A stretch of DNA of 64,000 bases from Nocardia vaccinii NBRC 15922 (GTDB lineage: Bacteria > Actinomycetota > Actinomycetes > Mycobacteriales > Mycobacteriaceae), in NCBI RefSeq assembly GCF_001613305.1, contig NZ_BDCC01000016.1, positions 49,078 to 113,077 on the forward strand, in the 5' to 3' direction. Numbering within the stretch: position 1 is the first letter of the stretch; each line of letters opens with the position of its first letter. A model generated the notes under the pieces. The model searched no databases and was not told where the DNA came from. It worked only from the letters and a program-made list of their open reading frames with translations. A program made the translations under genes and the position numbers. Positions 1 through 8,942 of this stretch are shown one piece after another.

Positions 1-1
1 G

Positions 2-1018
2 TCCACCTATCCCGGTGCCGGGCAATTCGGCGGGTTCACCGAGGGCGGGGCCACGGCGGTCGCCGCCGCGATGGGAATACGACCGGTCTGGCACAACGGT
101 GGAGGCGATACTTTCGGCCCGGGCGGGTCGGTGATCGCAGCGATGATAGCGGTGGCCAGCGGCCTGGCCCGCCACGTGCTCTGTTTCCGCACCGTCTGGG
201 AATCCACCCATAATGAACTCGTCCGGCAGGGCAAGATAGCGCCACCCGGCGGCCGGATCGATAGCTGGATAATTCCCTTCGGAGCCACATCGGCGGCACA
301 CACTCTGGCGCAATCCGCACAACGATATTTTCACCGCTACGGGGCGACACGCGAAACCTTGGGATGGATCGCACTGAACCAGCGAGCAAACGCATCGCTC
401 AACCCCACAGCCGTATATCGCGACAGCATGACGATGGAGGATTACCTCACGGCCCGCACCATCACCACCCCGTTCGGCCTGTACGACTGCGACGTACCGT
501 GCGATGGGGGCGTGGCTGTGGTGGTATCCGCGAAGGACACCGCCAAAGACCTCGCCAAACCACCCGTTCTGGTGGAAGCCGTCGGGACCCAGATCGTCGA
601 CCGGATCGAATGGGACCAGAGCACTCTCACCCATGAGCCCCAGGTCCTCGGCCAGGCGGCACACCTGTGGACGCGCACGTCGCTGCGTCCCGGCGACGTC
701 GACGTTGCACAACTCTACGACGGCTTCACATTCAACTGCCTGTCCTGGATCGAAGCGCTCGGCTTCTGCGGTTTCGGCGAAGCCAAAGAATTCCTCGACG
801 GCGGAAAGAACATCTCACGCCACGGCTCGATCCCTCTGAACACACACGGCGGACAACTGTCCCACGGCCGCACCCACGGAATGGGTCTCATCCACGAAGC
901 CGTAGCACAACTGCGTGGTGAATGCGGACCACGGCAGATCCCCGACGCCAAAGTCGCAGTCACAAGCAGCGGCGGCCTGACCCCCAGCGGCGTGCTGTTG
1001 CTGAGGACCGAGACGTGA
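2..1018 (+). CDS. SCP-x type thiolase / acetyl-CoA acetyltransferase-like protein, 5' end cut by window
   Basis: The open frame runs in from the window edge, so the N-terminus lies outside. The visible part matches the non-decarboxylating thiolase (lipid-transfer protein) family used in side-chain beta-oxidation of steroids and branched acyl-CoAs. The N-terminal portion has the glycine-rich GGATAVAAAM stretch that follows the family's first catalytic region. The C-terminal part has NTHGGQLSHGRTHGMG, where thiolases carry a catalytic His, and TSSGGLTPSG near the end. Family members are about 380-400 aa; some 338 codons are present. A run of small membrane protein genes follows on the same strand after 86 bp. 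Substrate cannot be read from the sequence. Family confidence is good; exact reaction is inferred. Confidence 0.85.
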   Translation, partial: STYPGAGQFGGFTEGGATAVAAAMGIRPVWHNGGGDTFGPGGSVIAAMIAVASGLARHVLCFRTVWESTHNELVRQGKIAPPGGRIDSWIIPFGATSAAHTLAQSAQRYFHRYGATRETLGWIALNQRANASLNPTAVYRDSMTMEDYLTARTITTPFGLYDCDVPCDGGVAVVVSAKDTAKDLAKPPVLVEAVGTQIVDRIEWDQSTLTHEPQVLGQAAHLWTRTSLRPGDVDVAQLYDGFTFNCLSWIEALGFCGFGEAKEFLDGGKNISRHGSIPLNTHGGQLSHGRTHGMGLIHEAVAQLRGECGPRQIPDAKVAVTSSGGLTPSGVLLLRTET

Positions 1019-1104
1019 CCACGCCAGATTTTCGAAAGGGAGTGCGTGGACAGATCAATCGGATACCCGGCCCCGAACCAATAACTCGACACGGAGGCAA
1101 CATC

Positions 1105-1203
1105 ATGCTATTGGATCTTCTTCGACTGACGATTGCGTGGGGCGCGATCTGCGCTGTCACCGCGCTGTGGTATTGGATCATGAGAAATATCGGAACATTC
1201 TGA
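1105..1203 (+). CDS. 32-aa single-span membrane peptide
   Basis: A very short frame opens with ATG behind a clear ribosome-binding site, ACGGAGG, seven bases upstream. The peptide has one hydrophobic segment (about residues 8-26, including AWGAICAVTALWYWIM) followed by a short charged tail ending in NIGTF. It is the first of four same-strand membrane genes (1105-2689). No family is recognised. Supporting coding status: strong RBS, membrane-like composition, and a second similar micro-gene just downstream. Against: its length is near the chance level. Function unknown. Confidence 0.55.
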   Translation: MLLDLLRLTIAWGAICAVTALWYWIMRNIGTF

Positions 1204-1345
1204 CTCGAGCCGCGACACAACGGCGAAACCAGATACTGGAAACGGAGGCATGAATCTCCACATCTGACACTCGAAGCTAGTCGTTTACGCCTTTATTCAC
1301 ATTATTTCAATGCCATTGTCCGGACACTCAGGAGATTCCTCTGAT

Positions 1346-1465
1346 ATGAATGAAGAAGACCGTCGGCGACGAAACGCGCTGATCGTATTTCAGGTCGGCA
1401 TATACGGGTTTTTATTGGCCATGTTCTTGGTACAGCTCCAGATGTACCTGACGCGAGCCTGGTAG
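1346..1465 (+). CDS. 39-aa single-span membrane peptide
   Basis: It starts with ATG behind a purine-rich GGAGA (1331-1335). Its charged N-terminus, MNEEDRRRRNA, is followed by one transmembrane segment (about residues 12-33). Its TAG stop lies directly against the GTG of the next gene (1466), so translation is probably coupled. The layout (Arg-rich head, one span, short tail) is typical of small membrane subunits or regulators of larger membrane proteins. No family is recognised; a partner of the 249-aa membrane protein downstream is the most economical guess (inference). Confidence 0.6.
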   Translation: MNEEDRRRRNALIVFQVGIYGFLLAMFLVQLQMYLTRAW

Positions 1466-2215
1466 GTGGTAATGGATCTCCCGACCTCGAACCGCCGCCG
1501 TGGGACGACCGCCGCCGACTCCGCGTCGGATTCGCCCACCACAGTTTCCGACGAGCGGGACGCGCACGTCATCGAATCCGAGACCGCCCAGCGCGCCGCC
1601 GACCGGTGGCTGGTCACGGGTACGGCGCTGATGGGAACCCTCGTGCTGGGAATCGTCGGCTTGCCGTTCTTCCTGCGCGGGATGTGGTTACAGCGCAAAG
1701 CGCAACAGGCCGGCCTGTCGGTCCGGCCGATGATCGTAACCCTGATCGGGTACCTCATCATCCTCGACGCCGCTCTCAACAGCATCGGATGGGTATTGGA
1801 CGTCTTCGCCAGCCATACCTTGATAGATCGGGCATTCTTCACCGCGTGGGGCAGCTTCTTCGACGGCGGTTACTTCTGGCACTACAACGAGTGGTCGATC
1901 GGCGGCTCGGCGGCCCCGGGAGAAAAATCCTGGGAGATAGCCAGCATTTTCGTCGTATTTCCGATGCGCATTGCCGCAGCGATCGCATTTCTCCAGATGA
2001 AGCGTTGGGGCTACCAGTGGACGATCGTCACCTGCTGGTTCGGCGTCGTCATCTGGGTCGGCTATATCGTCAATATGACCCTCTACGCCGATATTCGGTT
2101 CGACGCTACCGTCGTACCGGTCATAGGCTGGTGGCTTTTCAACATATTCTATATCACCCCTTTCCTCGCAATCCCCTATCTGCATACGGTCGACCGTGAG
2201 ATATTCACCGACTGA
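1466..2215 (+). CDS. Multi-pass membrane protein of unknown function (249 aa)
   Basis: The start is GTG 1466 (adjacent to the previous stop) or ATG 1472. The first ~48 residues are soluble and polar. Five hydrophobic segments follow, near residues 49-70, 89-112, 158-177, 184-204 and 215-238. The 45-residue loop after span 2 is aromatic-rich (FFDGGYFWHYNEW). No catalytic motif is recognised. It is flanked by single-span proteins on both sides, so it may be the central component of a membrane complex (inference). A thiolase-like gene sits upstream on the same strand, so a link to lipid metabolism is possible but unproven. Confidence 0.8.
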   Translation: MVMDLPTSNRRRGTTAADSASDSPTTVSDERDAHVIESETAQRAADRWLVTGTALMGTLVLGIVGLPFFLRGMWLQRKAQQAGLSVRPMIVTLIGYLIILDAALNSIGWVLDVFASHTLIDRAFFTAWGSFFDGGYFWHYNEWSIGGSAAPGEKSWEIASIFVVFPMRIAAAIAFLQMKRWGYQWTIVTCWFGVVIWVGYIVNMTLYADIRFDATVVPVIGWWLFNIFYITPFLAIPYLHTVDREIFTD

Positions 2216-2242
2216 CCCGATAGGCCCAGAATCGAGCCGACG

Positions 2243-2689
2243 ATGACTGATCGAACCGCCACAGACGGTACCGCACAGACCAACTCCGCCCTTCCTCCAG
2301 GCACCACCCCCCAGTTCGCGCGCATGCATTTGTGGATCAAACGTATCGTGATCGTCTGCATGTTCGGATTGGTTATCGAAGGTGCGCTGACCCTCCCCGC
2401 TGTCGCGGTATGGTACGGCTACCCCACTCTGTCGCTGACACAGATATGCAGCGAATTGATGAAGGTACGCTATTCCGATGACACACTGGAATGCAAGTAC
2501 CCCTATCCCATGAACGGACCACCGTATGGCGGAAAATCCGAAGCGGCAAACCAAAAAACCGCTCGAGACCAATGGGGCATCCAACCGATGCCGAAATATA
2601 AACGAATTGGTTTCCGTGAACTAGTCCGCAACCACGAACGACGGCTCGCTCAGCAAAAAGCGCAGCAAACCAACGCCAAACCTCGGTAG
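2243..2689 (+). CDS. Single-span membrane protein with C-terminal soluble tail (148 aa)
   Basis: It begins 27 bp after the multi-pass gene and is the last of the four-gene run. One hydrophobic segment (about residues 34-58, [20 protein letters not shown]) follows a polar head. The tail contains two Cys (QICSEL and LECKYPYP), a Pro/Tyr/Gly patch, and a very basic C-terminus ending QQTNAKPR. The Cys pair and topology suggest an exported domain, but orientation is not certain. No family is recognised. Downstream lies degenerate transposon DNA, so this is the end of the intact block. Confidence 0.7.
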   Translation: MTDRTATDGTAQTNSALPPGTTPQFARMHLWIKRIVIVCMFGLVIEGALTLPAVAVWYGYPTLSLTQICSELMKVRYSDDTLECKYPYPMNGPPYGGKSEAANQKTARDQWGIQPMPKYKRIGFRELVRNHERRLAQQKAQQTNAKPR

Positions 2690-2779
2690 GCCGTCGAAAC
2701 CACCGCTGCACCCGTTGCGGTAGAGACGCGAGGTCCGGCGGTGAGATACAGACTTCGCTGGGCAACGTAGCCAATCCTG

Positions 2780-3264
2780 GTTCGGCCGGGCGCTGGCGTT
2801 GCCGGCTACGCCGGCGAACTGGTGCGCTTAATCATGAATCGCCCCATGCCGGGCAATACCGCTTGCGCGGACAGCAGGCGCCAACTGCTCGGCCGATGCG
2901 TAGGTGCCGACCAGCATCCGCACCCGAGATCCCGAGAACAGCCAGTCGGCGATAGCGGCAGGATCGGTGGTCGAAACCAGCAGATCGTCCAGGTGGACCG
3001 GGGGCGCTGGGCCACGGTCTCGTCCGAGCACACTGTCAGCACCAGGATCGCTCGGTCGCGGTGATCGGCTCGCCACTACCGCAGGTTTGTGCCGACCAAC
3101 GCCGGAGAGGGCACGACCACAACAACGGTACGTTCGCACGCAACACGGTGGGCAATCCACTGTGTGACGAGGGTTTTCCTGGTGTCGCTTCCGCCTGAAG
3201 ACGAATCCGGCACAGACTTGATGATTGACACGGTCGGGACGCGAAGGGGCAGTTGGTAGTTCAT
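2780..3264 (-). pseudogene. Remnant of a superfamily II (DEAD/DEAH) helicase, N-terminal part
   Basis: Read on the minus strand, pieces in different frames line up with the first RecA lobe of a helicase. A decayed Walker A reads GSDTRKTLVTQWIA (normally GxGKT). Then come a motif Ia-like stretch VVVVVPSPALVG, VGTYASAEQLAPAVRASG, and AIHD followed by a stop and AH, so the DEAH box has lost its Glu codon to TAA near 2828. Two or more frameshifts separate the pieces. The product cannot be functional. Such helicases are often carried by integrative or plasmid-like elements, which fits the surroundings. Confidence 0.6.
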
Positions 3265-3770
3265 GATGTCGCGGGTGTTCTGATCTTGTTGCGATGAGGG
3301 TCCTGTTCCGGCTGCGAGACGCTGATACCGGCCGTGTTCACAGCCGGTATCAGCGGCGGTTGTCGGATACCTCGATTACCGGCCGGGAGGTCGTGATCGG
3401 GTTGCGGGTCCGCAGGTTGTTCTGCGACAACTCTGACTGCGGAAAAACCACTTCGCTCAGCAAGTGCCACAATTGGCGGCCCGCCACGCCCGTCGCACAC
3501 TGATCCTGCAACGCGCGTTGTGCGCGGTCGCGCTGGCATTGGGCGGCCGCGCCGGATCGCGGCTGACCCGGCAGCTGGCCGCGACCGTGAGCCAGATGAC
3601 GTTGCCGCGCCAGATCCGGGCGCTGCCCGATCCTCAGCACCTGCGGGACGGGGGGCTCCTCATCGATATGTAGACCCGCCGGCCGATCGAGGTCCTCGAC
3701 GACCGCACCCCCGACACACCCTCGCATCCTGGCTGCGAACCCACCCGGCGACGTGATCACGGCGTTCCCT
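3264..3770 (+). pseudogene. ISL3-family transposase remnant
   Basis: The frame from 3294 carries TGRVHSRYQRRLSDT, REVVIGLRVRRLFCDN and a Cys pair typical of the ISL3 N-terminal zinc finger. Frame then shifts near 3465 to PQLAARHARRTLILQRALCA and further to ALPDPQ. A deletion follows, since the usual catalytic GVDDFA block is absent. The sequence resumes at LIDM, with a stop, then TRRPIEVLDDR. At least two frameshifts, one stop and one deletion make this a dead element. Terminal inverted repeats could not be defined. Confidence 0.7.
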
Positions 3771-3915
3771 TGGTAGTCCGTGAACGACGCTGGTCGCTCA
3801 GCTGTCGCTCGGCCATGCGGGAGGGGACTCTGCTCAGCCACACCGAGTCCATCTCCCTCGTCCTCGGTGTTGGGCGATCTTCACCGATTTCCGACGACTC
3901 CGGTCACGCGACCCG

Positions 3916-5244
3916 TCAGGCCGGGGTATCGAGGATTTTCAGGACCCAGTGCCCTTTGCCGCTTGTTTTGGCGTTGTAGAGGCTGACGTCGGCCGCGGCC
4001 AGTAGAGATTCGGTGTCAGCTCCAGTGATGGATGTGACGATGACGCCGATGCTGGCCGATATCGGCAGGGTGAGGCCATCAATGATGATCGGATCCTTCA
4101 GTGCCGACAGCAGCCGGTCAGCGATGGCTGCGGTACGCGATGTGCTGGCCGGTGGTGGGATGAGGACGACGAATTCGTCACCACCGATGCGCGCGACCAG
4201 GCAATTCTGATCTCGCACACTGCCGCGCAGGCGGACCGCGACCGCGGCAAGGGCCTTGTCCCCGACAAGATGACCGTAGCGGTCGTTGAGCGCCTTGAAA
4301 TTATCCAGGTCGGCGAAGCAGAATCCGGCACGATCGCCGGGGTGCGCGACGGCGATCAGCTCCTCGACTCGCTCGGTGAGCAGGCGCCGATTGGGCAGCC
4401 CGGTCAAAGAGTCGTGCCGGGCCTCGCGGTGCAGCTCCTCGTGTCGCCGATGCAACTCCGTCACATCCGAGCCCACAGCCAGCAAATAGTCGGGGTGATG
4501 GTCGACTCCCGGCACGTAGGTGATCGCAAACGCTATCCACGCGATGCTCCCGTCCGCGCGCACCAGCCTGCGCTCCAGCCGGACCGTGCCGGACCGCGCC
4601 GGAACCAGCGTCTCGAACAACAGATGGTGAATGTGTTCCTGATCCTCGGGGTGGGAATAGTCGTAGATCGAGATCCCCCGGAGCGATTCGGCCGGAACTC
4701 CGATCATTTCCGCCAGCGCACTGTTCGCTTCCAACAGCGTGCCCTGGGTATCCCCGATCGCGACCGCCGCGGCGATATTGTCGAACACCAGATGGAACCA
4801 GCCGTCGCGGCCACCGCCATTGCCCTCGCAATGCGGTTCGGTGTGTGGGTGATCGAGGCCACGCAGGTAGCACAGCCCAGCCTGGTGTCCCTGCCCAAGT
4901 GCACTGAGAAGTTCGGCGAGCCGGGCTGCGGCGTCCGGGCGCCGACAGTGATCGGCGAGACGATACAGCACCCGCGCGGACACCCGGGGAACCTGCTCAT
5001 CGATCCACTGTGCCGCGACAAGTGCCCGCCCGGCCTGCACGCCCGCCGACGCATCGAACCGATCCGCATGCAAGGCGGCGAGAAGATCCACGATCAATGC
5101 CCGCAACAGGCATCGCGCCTGTGGAGCCGCCTGCGGTGCCACACCAGCGGGAGCCAGAGCCTTCAGCCAGGCCCGAGCCAGGTTCTCCTCGATATCGTCC
5201 CCCCTCAATCCCCCCGGGGATCGAGCCGCTCGCAGACCACTCAC
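3916..5244 (-). CDS. PAS-GGDEF diguanylate cyclase (442 aa)
   Basis: It synthesises the second messenger cyclic di-GMP from two GTP. Domains in order: a helical N-terminal region without a recognised fold (about 1-145), a PAS sensor (about 148-270, with NSALAEMIGVPAESLRG and a PAC-like end VGSDVTELHRR), and a GGDEF catalytic domain (about 280-442). The latter has DSLTGLPNRR, FADLDNFKALND and the intact active-site loop ARIGGDEFVVL. An inhibitory RxxD site is not seen at the usual spacing before GGDEF, so feedback inhibition may be weak. Start is GTG 5244. No transmembrane span is evident, so it is likely cytosolic. It stands alone, flanked by decayed DNA. Confidence 0.92.
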   Translation of the reverse strand: MSGLRAARSPGGLRGDDIEENLARAWLKALAPAGVAPQAAPQARCLLRALIVDLLAALHADRFDASAGVQAGRALVAAQWIDEQVPRVSARVLYRLADHCRRPDAAARLAELLSALGQGHQAGLCYLRGLDHPHTEPHCEGNGGGRDGWFHLVFDNIAAAVAIGDTQGTLLEANSALAEMIGVPAESLRGISIYDYSHPEDQEHIHHLLFETLVPARSGTVRLERRLVRADGSIAWIAFAITYVPGVDHHPDYLLAVGSDVTELHRRHEELHREARHDSLTGLPNRRLLTERVEELIAVAHPGDRAGFCFADLDNFKALNDRYGHLVGDKALAAVAVRLRGSVRDQNCLVARIGGDEFVVLIPPPASTSRTAAIADRLLSALKDPIIIDGLTLPISASIGVIVTSITGADTESLLAAADVSLYNAKTSGKGHWVLKILDTPA

Positions 5245-5601
5245 TTCGAAACGACCCTATAGTCACTGCTCATCGGGACGCTTCCGCAGCTACTGCGCAA
5301 ACCGGGCGAATCCCCTGAAATGTCATACTCGGAATCTCTTCCTCTGTCGCGATCGACAAACTGGCAAGTACTTTGATCAAAGCTGCGATATAGCATCCCA
5401 CCCGCCACCGCGTGCGTGCTGGCGGTTCCGGCCACGCCCCTATGCTCGAAGCACCCGACGCCATGGCGGCACTGATCGGCGAGCAGGTCCACACTGGCGC
5501 GCGCCGACAGCCCGTCATCCGCTTGACTGTGTTGTCCCAGCATGGCTTGCCAGGAACACCGAACCGCTTGGACGCCAGGGACCGAAGACGAGCCCCAACA
5601 C
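5245..5601 (+). other. No gene recognised
   Basis: Between the diguanylate cyclase start and the small gene at 5602 I see no coding pattern on either strand that resembles a known family. It may hold the cyclase promoter. Confidence 0.4.
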
Positions 5602-5832
5602 CTAGGCGACGCCGTCAACTCGCCACGCCGGCAGCAGCGCCTCCAAAAGCTTGCCCTTGAGCCATCGCAGGTCTTGGTTGTCTCCCCGCCGAAACCGCAA
5701 CCCCTCCTGAACCATCTCCACGAAACGGCGGCGTTCCACACCGAATGCGATGAACAGATCGCCGGAACTCGCTCCCCCGAACGGTGCCCGATGGATCGCG
5801 AATTCGACTACTGGCATCATCTCGGCGTCCAC
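5602..5832 (-). CDS. Small protein resembling DUF3263-like actinobacterial proteins (76 aa, tentative)
   Basis: A short minus-strand frame from GTG 5832 (or ATG 5820) encodes MMPVVEFAIHRAPFGG, then DLFIAFGVERRRFVEMVQEG and a basic C-terminus. The pattern EFA...(10-15 residues)...FGV..RRF resembles the DUF3263-like small helical proteins of Nocardia and mycobacteria, which are short and have no known function. The start codon and family assignment are both uncertain. It is an isolated gene between decayed regions and could itself be a fragment. Confidence 0.4.
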   Translation of the reverse strand: MDAEMMPVVEFAIHRAPFGGASSGDLFIAFGVERRRFVEMVQEGLRFRRGDNQDLRWLKGKLLEALLPAWRVDGVA

Positions 5833-6350
5833 CGACCTGCGAGATACTAGAAATTTCAACTGGCTCACCGCGGAACGGACCCACTGCGCACTGTAATCTG
5901 CGCTCGGCGTCGCATTCGGCTCCGGACTCGGCGCGCAATGCGGCTGATTCGATGGAGAGCGCCCATGGTGGGCAGGGCCGAAGTCACTTCGTCTTCTCTG
6001 TGAATGCATGAGTGTCGCCTAACAGGAGTGCGTGATCTGCCACACAAAGCCTCGTTGACGCAGCGACGATCGGCGACCGCAGAACTACCTCCCACATACC
6101 TATTTTCGTCTTCCCTGTGTCAACCACCGCGACACATTCCCGCCCTCGTGACCGGGCCCTGGACTGTCGCATCGGATGCGGTGCCGTGGCCGCCCCGAAG
6201 ACCACGTAATCGACTCGAGCTTCCAACCGATGACCATTTTTCCACGGGACCGGCCGGGACACCCGGAGGCAGCGCTCTGCCGCCGCACAACAAACCGCAG
6301 GTCATGTTATCCATGCGGCACGACTGGCCCGCAAGCCGCCCAAGTGACCC
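5833..6350 (-). other. Gene-poor spacer
   Basis: Open frames here are short and have composition typical of shadow frames. A minus-strand stretch near 6000-6260 (VVDTGKTKIGMWEV) vaguely recalls small proteins found beside DUF5753 regulators, but not enough for a call. Confidence 0.3.
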
Positions 6351-6388
6351 GTGTCTGGGTGTCACGGGTTCGAGTCCCATCAGCCACC
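6351..6388 (+). other. tRNA-His-like 3' fragment, probable attachment-site scar
   Basis: The last part reads GGGTTCGAGTCCC followed by ATCAGCCACC. This is a T-loop and the 3' acceptor strand as in actinobacterial tRNA-His (…TCAGCCACC). No 5' half, D-arm or anticodon arm is found upstream, so this is not a working tRNA. The 3' ends of tRNA genes are the usual attB target of tyrosine-recombinase elements. Integrase fragments occur further on (17945 and 19285), so an integration scar is likely (inference). Confidence 0.5.
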
Positions 6389-6459
6389 CTCCAAGGGGCA
6401 GGCCCTGGAGATTTTCACTCCGGACCCGCGCCCTGGCTGAACCGAGCGAGCCAGACAAG

Positions 6460-7374
6460 TCAACTCCGCTGACTGTGGACAAATTTGGTTCTTGCCCAAT
6501 GCTTTTGCTCGATTTTTCCCATCTGCATCCGGGACCCGTCCGGGCTCAGCGCTGCTCGATCCAGTTCCACCAACGCCGTCCGGTACCGGTCGATATCACC
6601 TTCGTCCGTAATACACGGCCCCTCGGTGGAGCTCTTCGTGTAAACCGCCGGGCCGTAGACCTGCCCACCCCCGGCAACTGCACCGAATTCCAGGAGGGTG
6701 AAACCACAGAGATGTAGACCGACATGGACACCTGCCTCCCAGGGAATGATCCGGATCGACACATTCGGTAACTGGTCGAGCTGTCCGAGGTACGCCAGTT
6801 GCTGCGCCATCAACTCCGGACCATCCACGATCTGACGCAGGGCCGACTGCAACAGATACGCCTGGACGTGAAACTCTTTGTCGTGCAGTCTTATCCGCCG
6901 GAAATCAGCCATCTTCTCCCATGTCTCGACGTCGGTCGTCGAGTCCTGCGGATGCAGTCGAGCGCGAACACCGCGGTGATAGTCGGTGGTCCGCAGCAGA
7001 CCCGGGAGCAGGGTGCTGGCGAAGATGGTCACGCCGATGGCGGCCTGTTCGAGTTCGACGCGCTCCACGAAGCCGGCCATGGCCGCAGTCACCTCGCCGC
7101 GCCTGTGGTTGCCGGCGTTTCTCCGAGCCGTCCGCAGGTCCTGCGCAAGCTCGAGCACCACAGCGCGTTCTTGGTCATCGGCCTTGTAGACGGTACAGAG
7201 TTCGGCCACGTGCAACGTCGAGATCCTCGTTTCCTCCCCATTTTCCACGCGCCAGATGGTCTGCGGAGAAACCTCGATAGCCTGCGCGGCAGCCGATCGG
7301 CTGAACTTGGCATTCGTGCGGAGCGAACGCAGACGACGCCCCAGCTCGCGCCGCTCCAAAACTGAATTCATCAT
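6460..7374 (-). CDS. XRE-type helix-turn-helix regulator with DUF5753 domain (304 aa)
   Basis: This is the actinobacterial family of DNA-binding proteins with an N-terminal HTH and a C-terminal DUF5753 domain, often paired with small DUF397 proteins. HTH: LRTNAKFSRSAAAQAIEVSP then TIWRVENGEE (about residues 18-52). DUF5753: about 95-280, with TLLPGLLRTTDYHRGV, a hallmark of the family, and QLPNVSIRIIPWEAGVH. ATG 7374 was chosen because GAGAGG lies five bases upstream; a longer start at 7410 has none. No DUF397 partner is seen. Target genes are unknown. Confidence 0.9.
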   Translation of the reverse strand: MMNSVLERRELGRRLRSLRTNAKFSRSAAAQAIEVSPQTIWRVENGEETRISTLHVAELCTVYKADDQERAVVLELAQDLRTARRNAGNHRRGEVTAAMAGFVERVELEQAAIGVTIFASTLLPGLLRTTDYHRGVRARLHPQDSTTDVETWEKMADFRRIRLHDKEFHVQAYLLQSALRQIVDGPELMAQQLAYLGQLDQLPNVSIRIIPWEAGVHVGLHLCGFTLLEFGAVAGGGQVYGPAVYTKSSTEGPCITDEGDIDRYRTALVELDRAALSPDGSRMQMGKIEQKHWARTKFVHSQRS

Positions 7375-8030
7375 CAATTCCTCTCGAGCGTTCAGAGTGG
7401 ATACGGACAACTACCTCGCCTCCCGCGCCCAGACCGCGCCGCGATGTTTTCCATGACGCGACGGGTTTGGTCATCGATGCTCTTCGCCCGGCACCACGTA
7501 GGGCGCAAGACAATCCAGATCGCGCATGCGCCGCATGCTGTCGATGAGGTCATCGAGCGCTCGCAGAATTCACACACCGGCGGACCAACCTGCAAATCGC
7601 CCGATGCGTGGCCATCGGGATCGGCCTCGGAACCGATGGCGCCGCTCACCGGCTGTCTCCGTCCTGCGACGGGCCGCCGGAACGTTGTCAACTTCGGTTG
7701 AGTCTTCAGGCGGAAGCGACAGACAGCCTGAATTCCGTCCTCGGTCACAGGCGCGCTGCCTGCTGTCGTGGTGGATCTCCGTGCTTGTTCGAACTGGGCA
7801 CGGATACGTGAGTCGGACTTGCCGACAAGACGATTCACTTTCACCGCGGCGTCATCTCGTGCTCTGCGGTGACAGTCGAGCCCTCACCGCCCCCTCGAAC
7901 AGCAGCTGCCCTTTCTGTCAGCTGCTGGCCGTCACGATGGATATCGGCTACCTCGCCGTTGACCCGCCACGCCGCGCCCAGAACGCCTCGTACGCGGAGG
8001 TGAACACTCCCGCGGCGCGGGCAAGGACAA
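7375..8030 (-). other. Decayed coding sequence, nothing intact
   Basis: On the minus strand, two frames read like protein but do not join: GDLQVGPPVCEFCE, and then about LDDLIDSMRRMRDLDCLAP (around 7470-7560) in a shifted frame. This suggests a small frameshifted gene that I cannot name. The rest shows no recognisable gene. Confidence 0.3.
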
Positions 8031-8942
8031 CTACACGGCGCCTACCGTTGGAAAGTCTCCGGCTCGCAGCAGTGCGCCGGGCAACGTCTTGCCGAGACGC
8101 TCCTGCAGCCATGCCGTCGCCTCGGTGATCGCCGCGAGGTCGATTCCAGAAGCAGCACCCATTCGGCCGAAGGTGTAGATCAAGTCTTCGGTCGCGACGT
8201 TGCCGGTCGCGGCAGGCGCGAACGGGCAGCCGCCACTGCCGCCGATGCTGGCGTCGAGGGTTGTGACGTGTGCCTGGACCGCGGCGACAGCGTTGGCCAC
8301 GGCGGTGTGCCGGGTGTCGTGGAGGTGCAGGCGCAGGGCCGTGCCGGGGGCCACGATCCGTCGGGCAATGCCCAGGCGCGCGATGACGTCGGGCGGTACA
8401 GCCACACCGATGGTGTCGGCGAGGGCAACTTCGTCCGGTTGCGCCGCGGCCACCAGTGCCAGCACTTCCTCGAGTCGTGCTTCGGGCACTTCGCCTTCGA
8501 ACGGGCAGCCGAAGGCAGCGCCGACGGTGATCGTGGTGAAGATCCCGGCTGATCGGGCGCGTGCCACCAGGTCCGCGGCGGTGGCGCAGGCCTTGACGGT
8601 GGTGGTGCCCTGGTTACGTTGGCAGAAGGTGTCGCTGGCGACGACCACGATATTGATCTCGTCGACGCCGGCGAAGATCGCGCGGTCGAGCCCGCGGTCG
8701 TTCATGACCAATCCCGCGTACCGGACGCCGTCGAAGCGGGGTAGCTCGGCCATCAACCGGTCGGCGTCGGCCATTTGCGGGACCCGGCTGGGGTTGACGA
8801 AGCTTGTGACCTCGATCCGGGTGGCTCCCGCACGGGCGGCCCGCTCGATGAGTTCGATCTTGTCGCCGGTGGACAAGACGACATCCTCGTTCTGCAGGCC
8901 ATCGCGGGGGGACACTTCGACGATCTCAATGGATGGCGTCAT
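8031..8942 (-). CDS. Hydroxymethylglutaryl-CoA lyase family protein (303 aa)
   Basis: It is a TIM-barrel HMGL-like enzyme that cleaves 3-hydroxy-3-methylglutaryl-CoA, or a related 3-hydroxyacyl-CoA, to acetyl-CoA and a keto product. Key features: the N-terminal metal/active-site motif SPRDGLQNE (Arg13, Asp14), TRIEVTSFVNP, the metal-binding HLHDTRHTA, and the Cys loop GGSGGCPFAPAATGN followed by VATED. Length matches the family. Its first 17 bases overlap the end of the isochorismatase gene, so the two are co-transcribed, probably with the hydantoinase B remnant upstream. True substrate in this cluster is uncertain. Confidence 0.9.
   Translation of the reverse strand: MTPSIEIVEVSPRDGLQNEDVVLSTGDKIELIERAARAGATRIEVTSFVNPSRVPQMADADRLMAELPRFDGVRYAGLVMNDRGLDRAIFAGVDEINIVVVASDTFCQRNQGTTTVKACATAADLVARARSAGIFTTITVGAAFGCPFEGEVPEARLEEVLALVAAAQPDEVALADTIGVAVPPDVIARLGIARRIVAPGTALRLHLHDTRHTAVANAVAAVQAHVTTLDASIGGSGGCPFAPAATGNVATEDLIYTFGRMGAASGIDLAAITEATAWLQERLGKTLPGALLRAGDFPTVGAV

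Noticed and set aside
6351..6388. A complete tRNA gene
   Set aside because: Only the 3' third can be aligned; no anticodon or D-arm upstream.
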